Part shown: in pieces, positions 42,359-51,226 of the stretch | Layout: each line of letters starts with the position of its first letter | How positions within the stretch are numbered: position 1 is the stretch's first letter | Assembly: GCF_051131155.1 (NCBI RefSeq) | Contig: NZ_CP159508.1 | Coordinates: 1,798,001 to 1,862,000, forward strand | Length of the DNA stretch: 64,000 bases | Reading direction: 5' to 3' | Source: Pseudanabaena minima | GTDB taxonomy: Bacteria; Cyanobacteriota; Cyanobacteriia; Pseudanabaenales; Pseudanabaenaceae | Translations under genes and position numbers: made by a program | The notes under the pieces: generated by a model | Told to the model about the DNA's origin: nothing | The model's database searches: none | What the model saw: the letters and a program-made list of their open reading frames with translations, nothing else

Positions 42359-43594
42359 ATGACCCAAGGAAAATGTCGATTTTGCAAAGCTGGTTTACAA
42401 CATACATTTGTCGATTTAGGTATGTCGCCTTTATCTAACTCCTATTTAAAATTAGATCAGTTAAACCAAGCAGAGAAGTTTTACCCTCTTCATACTTACG
42501 TCTGTGAGCAATGTCTATTAGTACAGCTGGAGGAATTTGAACCCCCTGATCATATTTTTAGTGATTATGCTTATTTTTCTTCCTATTCAGATAGCTGGTT
42601 GAATCATGCTAAAAAGTACACTGATTTGATGATTGACAGATTTCGCCTTAATAAATCTAGTCTAGTCATTGAAATAGCTAGTAATGACGGTTATCTTTTA
42701 CAGTTTTTTCAAGAACAAAATATCCCTGTCTTAGGGATTGAACCAGCCGCCAATGTTGCTCAGGTTGCGGAGTCTAAGGGTATCCCTACGCTGGTTAAAT
42801 TTTTTGGGATGCAAACTGCACAAGAATTATTTGATCTTGGCAAATCCTCTGATTTATTACTAGGAAATAATGTCTTAGCTCATGTTCCTGACATTAATGA
42901 TTTTGTAGCAGGAATGAAGATCATTTTGAAGCCTGAGGGGGTCTTGACCATGGAGTTTCCTCATTTATGGCAATTAATTAACCAAAATCAGTTTGATACT
43001 ATTTACCATGAACATTTTTCCTATTTGTGTTTTACCACTGTAGAAAAAATATTTGCTTGTCATGGGATAACTTTATTTGATGTCGAAGAGCTATCTACTC
43101 ACGGTGGCTCATTGCGTATATATGGTATGCATGAACATAATCAAAAATTTATAGTTAGCGATCGCGTTAGATTAATAAAAGAAAAAGAGCATCAAGCTGG
43201 ACTAGACAAAGTTGATACTTATCTTCAGTTTAGTAATCAAGTAATGTGTACTAAACGCAAGTTACTCAGCTTTCTAATTGAACTCAAAAACAATGGTAAA
43301 ACTATTGTTGGTTATGGCGCTCCAGCCAAGGGCAATACTCTGCTGAATTATTGTGGTATTCGTACAGATTTACTTGACTATACTTGCGATCGCAGTCCCC
43401 ATAAACAAGGATTATTCTTGCCAGGAACTCATATTCCGATCTACTCTCCTGATAAGATCGCAGAGACAAAACCCGATTATGTATTCATCTTGCCTTGGAA
43501 TCTCAAGGATGAGATTTGCTCTCAACTATCTTATATTCGTGAGTGGGGTGGCAAGTTTATCGTGCCAATCCCAGAAGTAGAGGTATTGGAATGA
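42359..43594 (+). CDS. Zinc-finger class I C-methyltransferase (NDP-hexose C-methyltransferase type)
   Basis: This 411-residue protein has the three-part plan of TylCIII-like sugar C-methyltransferases. An N-terminal zinc site (CRFCKAGLQHTFVDLGMSPL, then CEQCLLVQL) is followed by the SAM-binding domain (VIEIASNDGYLLQFFQEQNI; SDLLLGNNVLAHVPDINDF). A C-terminal domain closes the protein (KTIVGYGAPAKGNTLLNYCG; HIPIYSPDKI). Family members add a methyl group to carbon 3 of a 4-keto-6-deoxyhexose nucleotide. Following rfbF-rfbG it should act on the CDP sugar. It overlaps the next gene by ATGA. Confidence 0.85.
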   Translation: MTQGKCRFCKAGLQHTFVDLGMSPLSNSYLKLDQLNQAEKFYPLHTYVCEQCLLVQLEEFEPPDHIFSDYAYFSSYSDSWLNHAKKYTDLMIDRFRLNKSSLVIEIASNDGYLLQFFQEQNIPVLGIEPAANVAQVAESKGIPTLVKFFGMQTAQELFDLGKSSDLLLGNNVLAHVPDINDFVAGMKIILKPEGVLTMEFPHLWQLINQNQFDTIYHEHFSYLCFTTVEKIFACHGITLFDVEELSTHGGSLRIYGMHEHNQKFIVSDRVRLIKEKEHQAGLDKVDTYLQFSNQVMCTKRKLLSFLIELKNNGKTIVGYGAPAKGNTLLNYCGIRTDLLDYTCDRSPHKQGLFLPGTHIPIYSPDKIAETKPDYVFILPWNLKDEICSQLSYIREWGGKFIVPIPEVEVLE

Positions 43595-44130
43595 AGTTTA
43601 TAGAAACTAAGCTCAAAGGAGCTTATGTTATCGAAATCGAGCCAATCTCTGATAATCGAGGTTTTTTTGCACGATCTTGGTGTCAGCAAGAATTTAGCGA
43701 TCGCGGTTTAAACCCTAACTTAGTGCAGTGCAATATTTCTTTTAATACTAAGCAAGGCACTTTGCGCGGAATGCACTATCAAGCAAAACCCTACGAAGAA
43801 GCAAAATTAGTTAGATGTACTAGAGGCTCAATCTATGATGTAATCATTGATATTCGAGACACTTCATCTACTTTTAAGCAATGGTTTGCAGTTGAGCTAG
43901 GTGCAGATAATCGTAAAATGCTATATATTCCTGAGGGATTTGCCCATGGATTTTTAACTTTAGAAGATAACACTGAGATCTTTTATCAAATGTCTGATTT
44001 TTATCATTCAGATGCCTCTAAAGGCATTAGATGGGATGATCCAGCCTTTGCCATTCAATGGCGTATTACGAGTCAACCGATTATTTCCGTAAAAGATTTG
44101 AGCTATTCCCTGTACAGCTTTAATAGCTAA
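43591..44130 (+). CDS. dTDP-4-dehydrorhamnose 3,5-epimerase-like sugar epimerase
   Basis: The protein has 179 residues from the ATG at 43591, which overlaps the upstream stop. It is a second RmlC-type cupin: DNRGFFARSWCQQEF, TKQGTLRGMHYQ with the catalytic His, GSIYDVIIDIRDTSSTFKQW, and YIPEGFAHGFLTLEDNTE. It differs considerably from rfbC at 36800. Its neighbours suggest it epimerises the C-methylated CDP-4-keto sugar at C5 or C3/C5, as in branched-sugar pathways. It could instead duplicate the rhamnose step. Confidence 0.88.
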   Translation: MKFIETKLKGAYVIEIEPISDNRGFFARSWCQQEFSDRGLNPNLVQCNISFNTKQGTLRGMHYQAKPYEEAKLVRCTRGSIYDVIIDIRDTSSTFKQWFAVELGADNRKMLYIPEGFAHGFLTLEDNTEIFYQMSDFYHSDASKGIRWDDPAFAIQWRITSQPIISVKDLSYSLYSFNS

Positions 44131-44157
44131 GATTTATTCTCAACCAAAAAAACATAA

Positions 44158-45261
44158 GTGAAACCGCGAATTTATTACACTAAACCCTCTATCACGGAGC
44201 TAGAAGTCGAGTATGCCACTGATGCTGCCCGAAATGGTTGGGGCGATCGCTGTTACGAATACATACATCTTTTTGAAGAAGCTTTTAAATCACACTTAGG
44301 TGTGCAATATGCGATCGCTACTTCAAGCTGTACAGGTGCGTTGCACATGGGGATGGCGGCGCTAGGGATTGGTGTAGGTGATGAGGTGATCATGGCTGAT
44401 ACCAACTGGATTGCAACAGCTGCTCCAATAGTACATTTGGGCGCAAAACCGATATTTGTGGATATATTGCCCGATAGTTGGTGCATCGATCCAGATTTAG
44501 CGGAAGCAGCAATTACGCCCCGAACCAAGGCAATTGTAGCGGTTCATTTATATGGCAATTTATGTGATATGAATCGGTTGCTGGCGATCGGTGAAAAGTA
44601 TGACATTCCCGTCATTGAGGATGCGGCTGAAGCGATCGGCTCTGTCTATCATGGTAAACGGGCTGGCAGCATGGGTAAGTTTGGTAGTTTTTCGTTTCAT
44701 GGTACAAAAACGCTTACTACTGGCGAAGGTGGGATGTTTGTTACCAATGATGCTGACCTCTATGAAACTGTACTTACACTCTCCAATCATGGGCGTGCTA
44801 GAGATCAAACCAAACAATTTTGGGCAGATATGGTTGGCTTTAAGTATAAAATGTCTAACATTCAAGCAGCGATCGGCTATGGTCAAATGCAGCGAATTGA
44901 TGAGCTAGTCAACCGAAAACGCGAGATCCTAAAATTTTATAAAGATTATCTTGAGTGTCTTGATGGTGTATCAATGAATCCTGAGCCAGAGGGAACTATC
45001 ATTGGGGGATGGATGCCGACAGTTGTGTTTGATAAACAAACTGGTGTTACTCGCGAACAGTTACAATCTCTTTTTAAATCAGAAAATATAGATGCAAGAG
45101 TTTTCTTTCATCCTTTATCGAGTTTGCCCATTTTTGAGGATCAGGAAGTAAATGTTAATTCATGGAATATTCCAACTAGATCGATTAACTTACCTAGCTA
45201 TCATGATTTAAACGATGATATCGAGAGGGTTGTGGACGTTATCCGTAAAACAATCAGTTAA
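44158..45261 (+). CDS. DegT/DnrJ/EryC1/StrS sugar aminotransferase
   Basis: This is a 367-residue PLP enzyme starting at a GTG. The PLP lysine is in SFHGTKTLTTGEGGMFVTND, so it is a true aminotransferase. The CDP-sugar 3-dehydrases of this family have His at that place. Other motifs are SSCTGALHMGMAALGIGVGD, PIFVDILPDSWCID, PVIEDAAEAIGSVY and YKMSNIQAAIGYGQMQRID. It resembles perosamine-synthetase types that aminate a 4-keto-6-deoxy sugar. In this position it probably adds an amino group to the CDP-linked sugar. The exact substrate is inference. Confidence 0.92.
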   Translation: MKPRIYYTKPSITELEVEYATDAARNGWGDRCYEYIHLFEEAFKSHLGVQYAIATSSCTGALHMGMAALGIGVGDEVIMADTNWIATAAPIVHLGAKPIFVDILPDSWCIDPDLAEAAITPRTKAIVAVHLYGNLCDMNRLLAIGEKYDIPVIEDAAEAIGSVYHGKRAGSMGKFGSFSFHGTKTLTTGEGGMFVTNDADLYETVLTLSNHGRARDQTKQFWADMVGFKYKMSNIQAAIGYGQMQRIDELVNRKREILKFYKDYLECLDGVSMNPEPEGTIIGGWMPTVVFDKQTGVTREQLQSLFKSENIDARVFFHPLSSLPIFEDQEVNVNSWNIPTRSINLPSYHDLNDDIERVVDVIRKTIS

Positions 45262-45273
45262 TTTATAAGGTAA

Positions 45274-45915
45274 ATGTCAGATATGGAACAAGTAACCAAA
45301 ACTTTGCATAATCACTATCGTGAAACATTTCTACTTCATGGAGCAACAAGTAAAGGTGTAGATTGGGGAGAAAAAGAATGGGCATCTCTACTGCGTCAAT
45401 CTAAAATGCTTGAAGTTATCAACAATACAGGAGAAAATAATATCTCACTTCTAGATGTTGGTTGTGGCTATGGAGCCTTAGCTGATATTCTCAAGAAGCA
45501 AGAGCTTTCCGTCGACTACACAGGCATAGAAGTGGTTAAAGAAATGCTAGAAGTAGCAAAAACAAATCATCCGAATCACCAATTTATTCATGGTGATATT
45601 CTTGAGGTTGAAGTTGGCAGATATGACTATGTAGTGTGCAACGGGATATTGACACAGAAGTTAGATACTTCCATATTAGAGATGAACCAATTTGCTCAAA
45701 GACTAATTAGGAAGCTATTTGAGATTTGTAATTGCGGCGTTGCTTTCAATCTAATGACTACATTTGTTAATTTTCAAAGTGACAACCTTTACTATCGAAA
45801 CCCAGCAGAGTTGATGGCATGGTGTATGTCTGAGCTAACACCACATGTTCGGATCGATTGTGCCTATCAACTTTGGTATGAGTACACTGTCTACCTCTAT
45901 AAAAAGCCAAATTAA
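45274..45915 (+). CDS. Class I SAM-dependent methyltransferase
   Basis: This 213-residue protein has the SAM-binding motif SLLDVGCGYGALADILKKQ near 60-78, then YTGIEVVKEMLEVAKTNHP and YDYVVCNGILTQKLD (motifs II and III). It lies in the sugar-modification cassette, 12 nt after the aminotransferase and 12 nt before the acyltransferase. It likely methylates an O or N of the aminosugar. The acceptor cannot be told from sequence. Confidence 0.8.
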   Translation: MSDMEQVTKTLHNHYRETFLLHGATSKGVDWGEKEWASLLRQSKMLEVINNTGENNISLLDVGCGYGALADILKKQELSVDYTGIEVVKEMLEVAKTNHPNHQFIHGDILEVEVGRYDYVVCNGILTQKLDTSILEMNQFAQRLIRKLFEICNCGVAFNLMTTFVNFQSDNLYYRNPAELMAWCMSELTPHVRIDCAYQLWYEYTVYLYKKPN

Positions 45916-45927
45916 AAAAGGTGCATA

Positions 45928-46590
45928 ATGACTCAAAAAATGAAACTACTCATATTTGGAACTGGAACACTAGGAGAAATTGCAGGATATTACTTCAGTA
46001 ATGATTCTTCATATGATCTGATTGGATTTGTTGATAGTGCTGATTTTGTTAGCGATAAAACGCTACTGATGGGACTTCCTGTGATGAACTGGGATGATGC
46101 CTGTAGAAATTTTTCTAGTAATGATGTTCACTTCTTTGTAGCAATAGGTTATAGAAAAACGAATTCTGTCAGGCAAAATCGTTATGAGCAAATCAAGGCT
46201 GCTGGATACACCTGTGCTTCCTATATTAGTAGTCGGGCAACTGTTTTGACTCATAATATTGGTGAGAACTGTTTTATACTAGAAAATAATGTTTTACAAC
46301 CATTTACAGTGGTTAGCAATAACGTAACCATGTGGTCTGGGAATCACTTGGGTCATCACTCTATCATTGAAGATAACGTGTTCATTGCCTCTCATGCAGT
46401 AATCTCTGGAAAGTGTAGGATAGGAGCTAATTCTTTCTTAGGAGTTAATTGTTGCTTGCATGATGGAGTTTCAATTGGTGAAAAGTCTGTTGTGGGTGCA
46501 GGTGCAATTGTTACTAGATCATGCGAGCGAAGAAGCATATTTTCTCCTGTGGCTACTCAATCTAAAGTTATTGATCGTGACTTAATATAA
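45928..46590 (+). CDS. NeuD/PglD-like sugar acyltransferase
   Basis: This 220-residue protein has an N-terminal Rossmann-like sugar-nucleotide domain (KLLIFGTGTLGEIAGYYFSN; FFVAIGYRKTNSVRQNRYE). A left-handed beta-helix of hexapeptide repeats follows (IGENCFILENNVLQPFTVV; VFIASHAVISGKCRIGANSF; VSIGEKSVVGAGAIVTRSC). The catalytic His is in GNHLGHHSIIED. Such enzymes move an acetyl or other acyl group from CoA to an amino sugar. It fits the aminotransferase two genes upstream, giving an N-acylated deoxyaminosugar. Confidence 0.88.
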   Translation: MTQKMKLLIFGTGTLGEIAGYYFSNDSSYDLIGFVDSADFVSDKTLLMGLPVMNWDDACRNFSSNDVHFFVAIGYRKTNSVRQNRYEQIKAAGYTCASYISSRATVLTHNIGENCFILENNVLQPFTVVSNNVTMWSGNHLGHHSIIEDNVFIASHAVISGKCRIGANSFLGVNCCLHDGVSIGEKSVVGAGAIVTRSCERRSIFSPVATQSKVIDRDLI

Positions 46591-46597
46591 GAAATTT

Positions 46598-47569
46598 ATG
46601 CTAAAGCTACCAAAGTGGGAAAAACAGGGAAAAATTTTTAGCAGAGAAAATGGCGATTTTTTTAAATCGCACGCGATGCGAGTCATTCCCTATCTCCGAA
46701 AAAATGGTGTTCTAAGACTATTTTTCTCTTCGAGATGTATCAATGATATGATGCACCCAACATATATTGACGTAAATCCAGAAAACCCCAAGGAAATCAT
46801 TGGGATTTGTGAACATTCATTATTAAAAATAGGAAACCCTGGATTGTTTGATGACTCTGGAATTACACTTGCATCAATAGTCAGAAATAAAAATGCAAGT
46901 GATAAAGATTATATCTATTACACAGGCTGGAAGAGACGGAGGTATGGTATCCCATTTGAACTTTCGATAGGAGTTGCTTCTATAAAAGAGGATGGAGACA
47001 TTCTCGAAAAGGTATTTTCAGGACCTATATTAGCCCAAGACATAAGTCACCCTTTTTTAGTAGGTGGTCCGTTTGTCATAAAAAGTAACACAAATGATTA
47101 TAGAATGTGGTACTGCTCTGGAACTGACTGGAAAGAAATGCCTCATGGTTGGGAACCAATTTATACGGTTTTTCACTCTACTTCTGATGATGGAATTCAC
47201 TGGACAAATCATTCGACAAAGCCTGTAATACCATACTGTTTTGCTAATGAAGTAGTATCTGCTCCTTGGGTTGTTAGCATTCAAGGTTTATATTTGATGT
47301 ACTATCCATATCGTGGTAGTGAATCCCCAATAAATAAGCATTACACTATAGGCGTTGCAACTTCAGAAGATGGTATTACTTGGGAAAGGAGAGATTCTGA
47401 AGTTGGAATTGAGAAGTCTGCAAATGGATGGGATTCAGAGATGATTTGCTACCCCGCTATTTATAATTATGGTGATAAAACTTACATGTTTTATTCTGGT
47501 AATGGAGTAGGTAGAGGCGGAATTGGTTATGCTGTAGCAGATCGAAAATTGGATATTATAGACTTTTAA
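46598..47569 (+). CDS. Five-bladed beta-propeller, glycosidase-like (GH43/GH130-type) protein
   Basis: This 323-residue protein has no signal peptide. The repeated blade pattern is visible in LRLFFSSRCIND, DYIYYTGWKRRRYGIPFELSI, YRMWYCSGTDWKE, LYLMYYPYRGSE and KTYMFYSGNGVGRGGIGYA. Each has an aromatic-Y-G/S core typical of furanosidase-like propellers. Asp/Glu candidates occur in FDDSGI and DSEM, but I cannot assign catalysis. In polysaccharide loci such proteins act as cytoplasmic phosphorylase- or transferase-like enzymes of unknown activity. It is 7 nt after the acyltransferase. Confidence 0.7.
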   Translation: MLKLPKWEKQGKIFSRENGDFFKSHAMRVIPYLRKNGVLRLFFSSRCINDMMHPTYIDVNPENPKEIIGICEHSLLKIGNPGLFDDSGITLASIVRNKNASDKDYIYYTGWKRRRYGIPFELSIGVASIKEDGDILEKVFSGPILAQDISHPFLVGGPFVIKSNTNDYRMWYCSGTDWKEMPHGWEPIYTVFHSTSDDGIHWTNHSTKPVIPYCFANEVVSAPWVVSIQGLYLMYYPYRGSESPINKHYTIGVATSEDGITWERRDSEVGIEKSANGWDSEMICYPAIYNYGDKTYMFYSGNGVGRGGIGYAVADRKLDIIDF

Positions 47570-47585
47570 ATGGTAAAAATGCGAT

Positions 47586-48323
47586 ATGGACAAGACTGTA
47601 GTTATTTCTCAGTCGATGTATTTTCCATGGTGCGGATTAATAGATCAAATACGTCTTGCTAATGTTTTTGTTCACTACAATGATGTCCAGTTGTCACGAG
47701 GATTTTATAATCGAGTTCAAGTGAAAACGTCACAAGGAACAACCCTAATCACCGTCCCATTACAAAAAAAACATCAAAATCAATTAATCAACAAGTCATA
47801 TATTAGTTATGAATCAGATTGGATTGAGAGTCACAGATCTATCCTGATAAATTCTTACCGTAAGACCAAATTTATTGATGATGCCATTGCTATTTTTGAC
47901 CAAGTTCATTCAGAAAAGCATGAACTGCTTAGTGATTTAGGAAAAGCTTCAGTACAAGCATTGGCTTCTTATTTTCAGGTCGATAAATCTGTTGAATTTC
48001 TTGATTCTGACTCTTTAGGTATTGGTGGTTCTAGTTCTAAGCGATTACATGACATCACCAAAAGCTTAGGAGGAAATATTTATTTAACTGGTCACGGTGC
48101 GCTTAAATATCTCGATCATGACCTCTTTGAATCAAGTGGGATAGAGGTACGATATATGAAGTATTCTATATTAGGTTACAATCAAGTTTTTGGTCAGTTC
48201 ACACCTTATGTAACGGCATTAGATGCAATTGCTCACTTAGGTCTAGAGTCTGTGAACACCCTAAATTCAACCTCAATAAATTGGAGAAAAGCGCATGAGC
48301 GACCTGAAGAACTTCGAGCTTGA
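47586..48323 (+). CDS. WbqC family protein
   Basis: This 245-residue protein belongs to the WbqC family found in O-antigen and glycan loci. The start is typical (VVISQSMYFPWCGLIDQIRL) with DVQLSRGFYNRVQVKTSQGT and ITVPLQKKHQN. IYLTGHGALKYLD comes near residue 160, and FTPYVTALDAIAHLG ends the core. Members are implicated in making or transferring acyl/amino-linked sugar groups. Activity is not generally established. It overlaps the next gene by 29 nt, so the two are translationally coupled. Confidence 0.88.
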   Translation: MDKTVVISQSMYFPWCGLIDQIRLANVFVHYNDVQLSRGFYNRVQVKTSQGTTLITVPLQKKHQNQLINKSYISYESDWIESHRSILINSYRKTKFIDDAIAIFDQVHSEKHELLSDLGKASVQALASYFQVDKSVEFLDSDSLGIGGSSSKRLHDITKSLGGNIYLTGHGALKYLDHDLFESSGIEVRYMKYSILGYNQVFGQFTPYVTALDAIAHLGLESVNTLNSTSINWRKAHERPEELRA

Positions 48324-49065
48324 ATCGATAGAGAATATTAAAAAACTATCATCTGATCCTGAAGTTAGAAATGTATCCCAAGAGTGGATTAATAAAACAG
48401 CCCCTCACAAATATGTTTATAACTGGCGTTGGATGGGCTTACCGATTATTCAGTTGCCTGCTGATATTGTTGTAACTCAAGAAATTATATGGATGGTAAA
48501 GCCTACAGTAATTATCGAAACTGGAGTTGCTCGAGGTGGCTCTCTTATTTTTAATGCTTCGCAATTAGTTTTGCTTGATTTGTGTGAAAACGGTGGAGCC
48601 ACAATTGCAGAGTCAAAGCGTCGCTGTATTGGGATCGACATTGATATACGCAAACACAATAGAGACGCAATTATCTCGCATCCATTATCCCCAATGATTC
48701 AACTTGTTGAAGGTTCATCGGTTAGCGCTCAAACACTTGATGCAGTTAGCAAATTTCTCCAGCCAGAGGATAAGGTATTAGTGATTTTAGACTCGAATCA
48801 TACTCACAATCATGTTAAAGCAGAACTAGAGCAATACTCACCTCTTGTGTCGTGTGGTAGTTATATAATAGTCCATGATACAGGTATAGAATATGCTGTA
48901 GAAGATCTTTGTCATAATAGAGAATGGGGTATTGGAAATAATCCATTGACTGCATCCAAAGAATTTCTTTCATCTAATAAAAACTTTCAAGTTGATAAGA
49001 TTGTGTCAGGAAAGCTTCAAATCACATCAAGCCCAGATGGTTATCTAAAGCGAGTTCAACAATAA
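48295..49065 (+). CDS. Cephalosporin-hydroxylase-like (CmcI) sugar O-methyltransferase
   Basis: This 256-residue protein has the CmcI/rhamnosyl O-methyltransferase pattern: YNWRWMGLPIIQLPADIVV, IIETGVARGGSLIFNASQLV (SAM site), CIGIDIDIRKHNRDAI, LVILDSNHTHNHVKAELEQY and GSYIIVHDTGIEYAVEDL. Despite the family name, bacterial members in glycan loci O-methylate sugars such as rhamnose. It probably caps or decorates the polymer. A decayed second copy follows directly. Confidence 0.85.
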   Translation: MSDLKNFELESIENIKKLSSDPEVRNVSQEWINKTAPHKYVYNWRWMGLPIIQLPADIVVTQEIIWMVKPTVIIETGVARGGSLIFNASQLVLLDLCENGGATIAESKRRCIGIDIDIRKHNRDAIISHPLSPMIQLVEGSSVSAQTLDAVSKFLQPEDKVLVILDSNHTHNHVKAELEQYSPLVSCGSYIIVHDTGIEYAVEDLCHNREWGIGNNPLTASKEFLSSNKNFQVDKIVSGKLQITSSPDGYLKRVQQ

Positions 49066-49095
49066 TTAAAATATTGCAAAAATTCAACTAAAATT

Positions 49096-49373
49096 TTTGT
49101 ATATCTAGATCATAATCGCAATCATATCATTGCTGAACTAGAAGCTCATGCACCATTAACCTCTGCGGACAGTTATTCATGATGTTTGACACCTTGATCG
49201 AAGACTTACCCAATGATATGTTTAGCGATCGCCCTTGGGGGATAGGAAACAATCCTAAAACAGCAGTATGGGAATACCTGAAGTCTCATCCAGAGTTTGA
49301 AATTGATCAAAGTATTCAAAACAAGTTGTTGATTACTGTTGCTCCAGATGGTTATTTGAAGAGAGTGAAATAA
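49096..49373 (+). pseudogene. Decayed CmcI-like paralogue
   Basis: Frame 1 from about 49099 reads VYLDHNRNHIIAELEAHAPL and corresponds to VILDSNHTHNHVKAELEQYS of the gene before it. After a stop at 49171 the match resumes in another frame as FDTLIEDLP...RPWGIGNNPKTAVWEYLKSHPEF...LITVAPDGYLKRVK to 49373. The SAM-binding half is missing. It is the 3' remnant of a tandem duplicate. Confidence 0.8.
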
Positions 49374-51049
49374 TGATGCATAACATAGATGGGATAGGAA
49401 AAAAGCCTTTAGTCAGTGTTGGTATTCCGACTTATAATCGTTCGGATGGTCTGAGAAGAACGTTGGAATGTATTACTCAACAGACTTATCGAAATATTGA
49501 GATTATTGTGTCCGATAACTGCTCTATAGATCCAAATGTGGAAATGGTAGTTAAAGAATTTCAATCAAAGGATAATCGTATTTTTTATTTTCGGCAACTA
49601 GAGAATAAAGGAGCAGGAGCTAATTTTTTATTCGTGCTTAAGCAGTCTGTTGGCAAATATTTTATGTGGGCTGCCGATGATGATGAGTGGGAACCTGAAT
49701 TTATTGAAGTATGTTTAGCTAGTTTTGATGAACACACAACACTTGTTGTCCCCAAAATGAGGCTTTTGTACAGAAAAAGCAATCTTACTGAAGAAATAGT
49801 TTTACCGAACATCTCTAAGAGCAACTCAAAGGTAGAAAATGTGAATTCATTTCTAGATTTACCTACACCCAGTATGTTTTATGGGCTGTATCTTAAAGAA
49901 TCATTAATGCAGAATTATGATAATCTTTGCTTTGATTTTTCTGATTGCTTCTTATTAACTAAAATTTTACTCAACGGACAAGTTGAAGTTTTAAACAGTC
50001 TGGACAAAGCGCTTTATACAGCTGGAATAGATAATACGGAGTATGTTATTAAAGCTGTTGATCCAAAATCAGATAGAATGCTTGTGTACAGTCCATATGT
50101 TATGCAACAAATTAAATCAGTTTTTGCAAGCTCTATTGGATTAAAAGATAAAGTTAAGCTTGTACGGAAGGTTCTAATCACTACTTTTCGATTATTTCTT
50201 TGGCATGAAAAGAAATATAAAAATATCAACGTTTTTAATAGGTTTAAATTTTTTGCTGTTGAATTTTTAATAACACTTGATTCTAATTTAGTTTGGGTGG
50301 CAAAAAAGCTTCGTTCGATAAAGTCTGAAAAGGTTAAATTACGCAACAACCACCTTACTAATAGAGCTAAAAACGACTCTGTCAAAGAAGAGGAGAACTA
50401 CGCTAGAATATCTTACTCTCAATCAGGCGAAGATTTAATTGTTAAGTTTATTTTTGATGCTATTAGAATCTCAACACCTTCCTACATTGACGTTGGGGCT
50501 TATCATCCAGAGTATCTTAGCAATACAGCTTTGTTTTATAAAAACGGTAGTAGAGGTGTAAACATAGAGCCTGATCCTACTTTGTTTGAAAGTTTTAAAT
50601 TAGCGCGTTCAGAAGATATTAACCTAAACGTTGGGGTTGATGATGTGCAAGGAGAAAGAGATTTTTATATCATCTCAACTCCCACGTTAAATACATTTTC
50701 TAAAGAAGAAGCAGAAAATTGCACACGAGAAAATAATCATCAAATAGTTTCGATCTCAAGAACTAAAGTAGACGTGATTTCAAATATCATACAGGACTAT
50801 TGCAAAGGAATCTTTCCAGATTTCTTGTCTTTAGATGTAGAGGGACTTGACCTAAAAATTCTACAATCTATAAATTATGAACAGAGTTCTCCATTGATAA
50901 TTTGTGTTGAAACTATTTCCTTTTCCGAAACTGGTAACGGAGTGAAAGATATACATATTATTCAGTTTTTAGAGAGTAAAGGGTACATGGTTTATGCCGA
51001 CACATATATCAATACCATCTTTGTCAAGAAAGATAAGTGGGTACTTTGA
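49373..51049 (+). CDS. GT2 glycosyltransferase fused to FkbM methyltransferase
   Basis: This is a 558-residue two-domain protein. Residues about 10-250 are a GT-A transferase (PLVSVGIPTYNRSDGLRRTL, NIEIIVSDNCSIDPNVE, YFMWAADDDEWEPEFI with the DDD metal site). A basic helical linker covers about 250-340. Residues about 345-558 are an FkbM methyltransferase (SQSGEDLIVKFIF, YIDVGAYHPEYLSNTALFY, GVNIEPDPTLFE, DFLSLDVEGLDLKIL). It would add a sugar and methylate it, perhaps ending chain growth. Its ATG overlaps the decayed CmcI stop. Confidence 0.9.
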   Translation: MMHNIDGIGKKPLVSVGIPTYNRSDGLRRTLECITQQTYRNIEIIVSDNCSIDPNVEMVVKEFQSKDNRIFYFRQLENKGAGANFLFVLKQSVGKYFMWAADDDEWEPEFIEVCLASFDEHTTLVVPKMRLLYRKSNLTEEIVLPNISKSNSKVENVNSFLDLPTPSMFYGLYLKESLMQNYDNLCFDFSDCFLLTKILLNGQVEVLNSLDKALYTAGIDNTEYVIKAVDPKSDRMLVYSPYVMQQIKSVFASSIGLKDKVKLVRKVLITTFRLFLWHEKKYKNINVFNRFKFFAVEFLITLDSNLVWVAKKLRSIKSEKVKLRNNHLTNRAKNDSVKEEENYARISYSQSGEDLIVKFIFDAIRISTPSYIDVGAYHPEYLSNTALFYKNGSRGVNIEPDPTLFESFKLARSEDINLNVGVDDVQGERDFYIISTPTLNTFSKEEAENCTRENNHQIVSISRTKVDVISNIIQDYCKGIFPDFLSLDVEGLDLKILQSINYEQSSPLIICVETISFSETGNGVKDIHIIQFLESKGYMVYADTYINTIFVKKDKWVL

Positions 51050-51226
51050 TAAAAATGTTTGGATTGATAATGATAAACATTTCAAATATTTTGGATAGAC
51101 TGATGAGGAATTAAGTTTTAATTGAAATCAATGCCTGAAAGTGATCTCAATATTTAATTGAAGAGCATTGTAAGCTAGTATCCTGAGTCAATAAACACAC
51201 ATTAATGGTAAAACACTATTAGCATA

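Noticed and set aside
44158..45261. DegT protein as a CDP-sugar 3-dehydrase (DdhC/AscC type)
   Set aside because: Those enzymes have His in place of the PLP Lys. Here the Lys is present in HGTKTLTTGEGG, so it is an aminotransferase.
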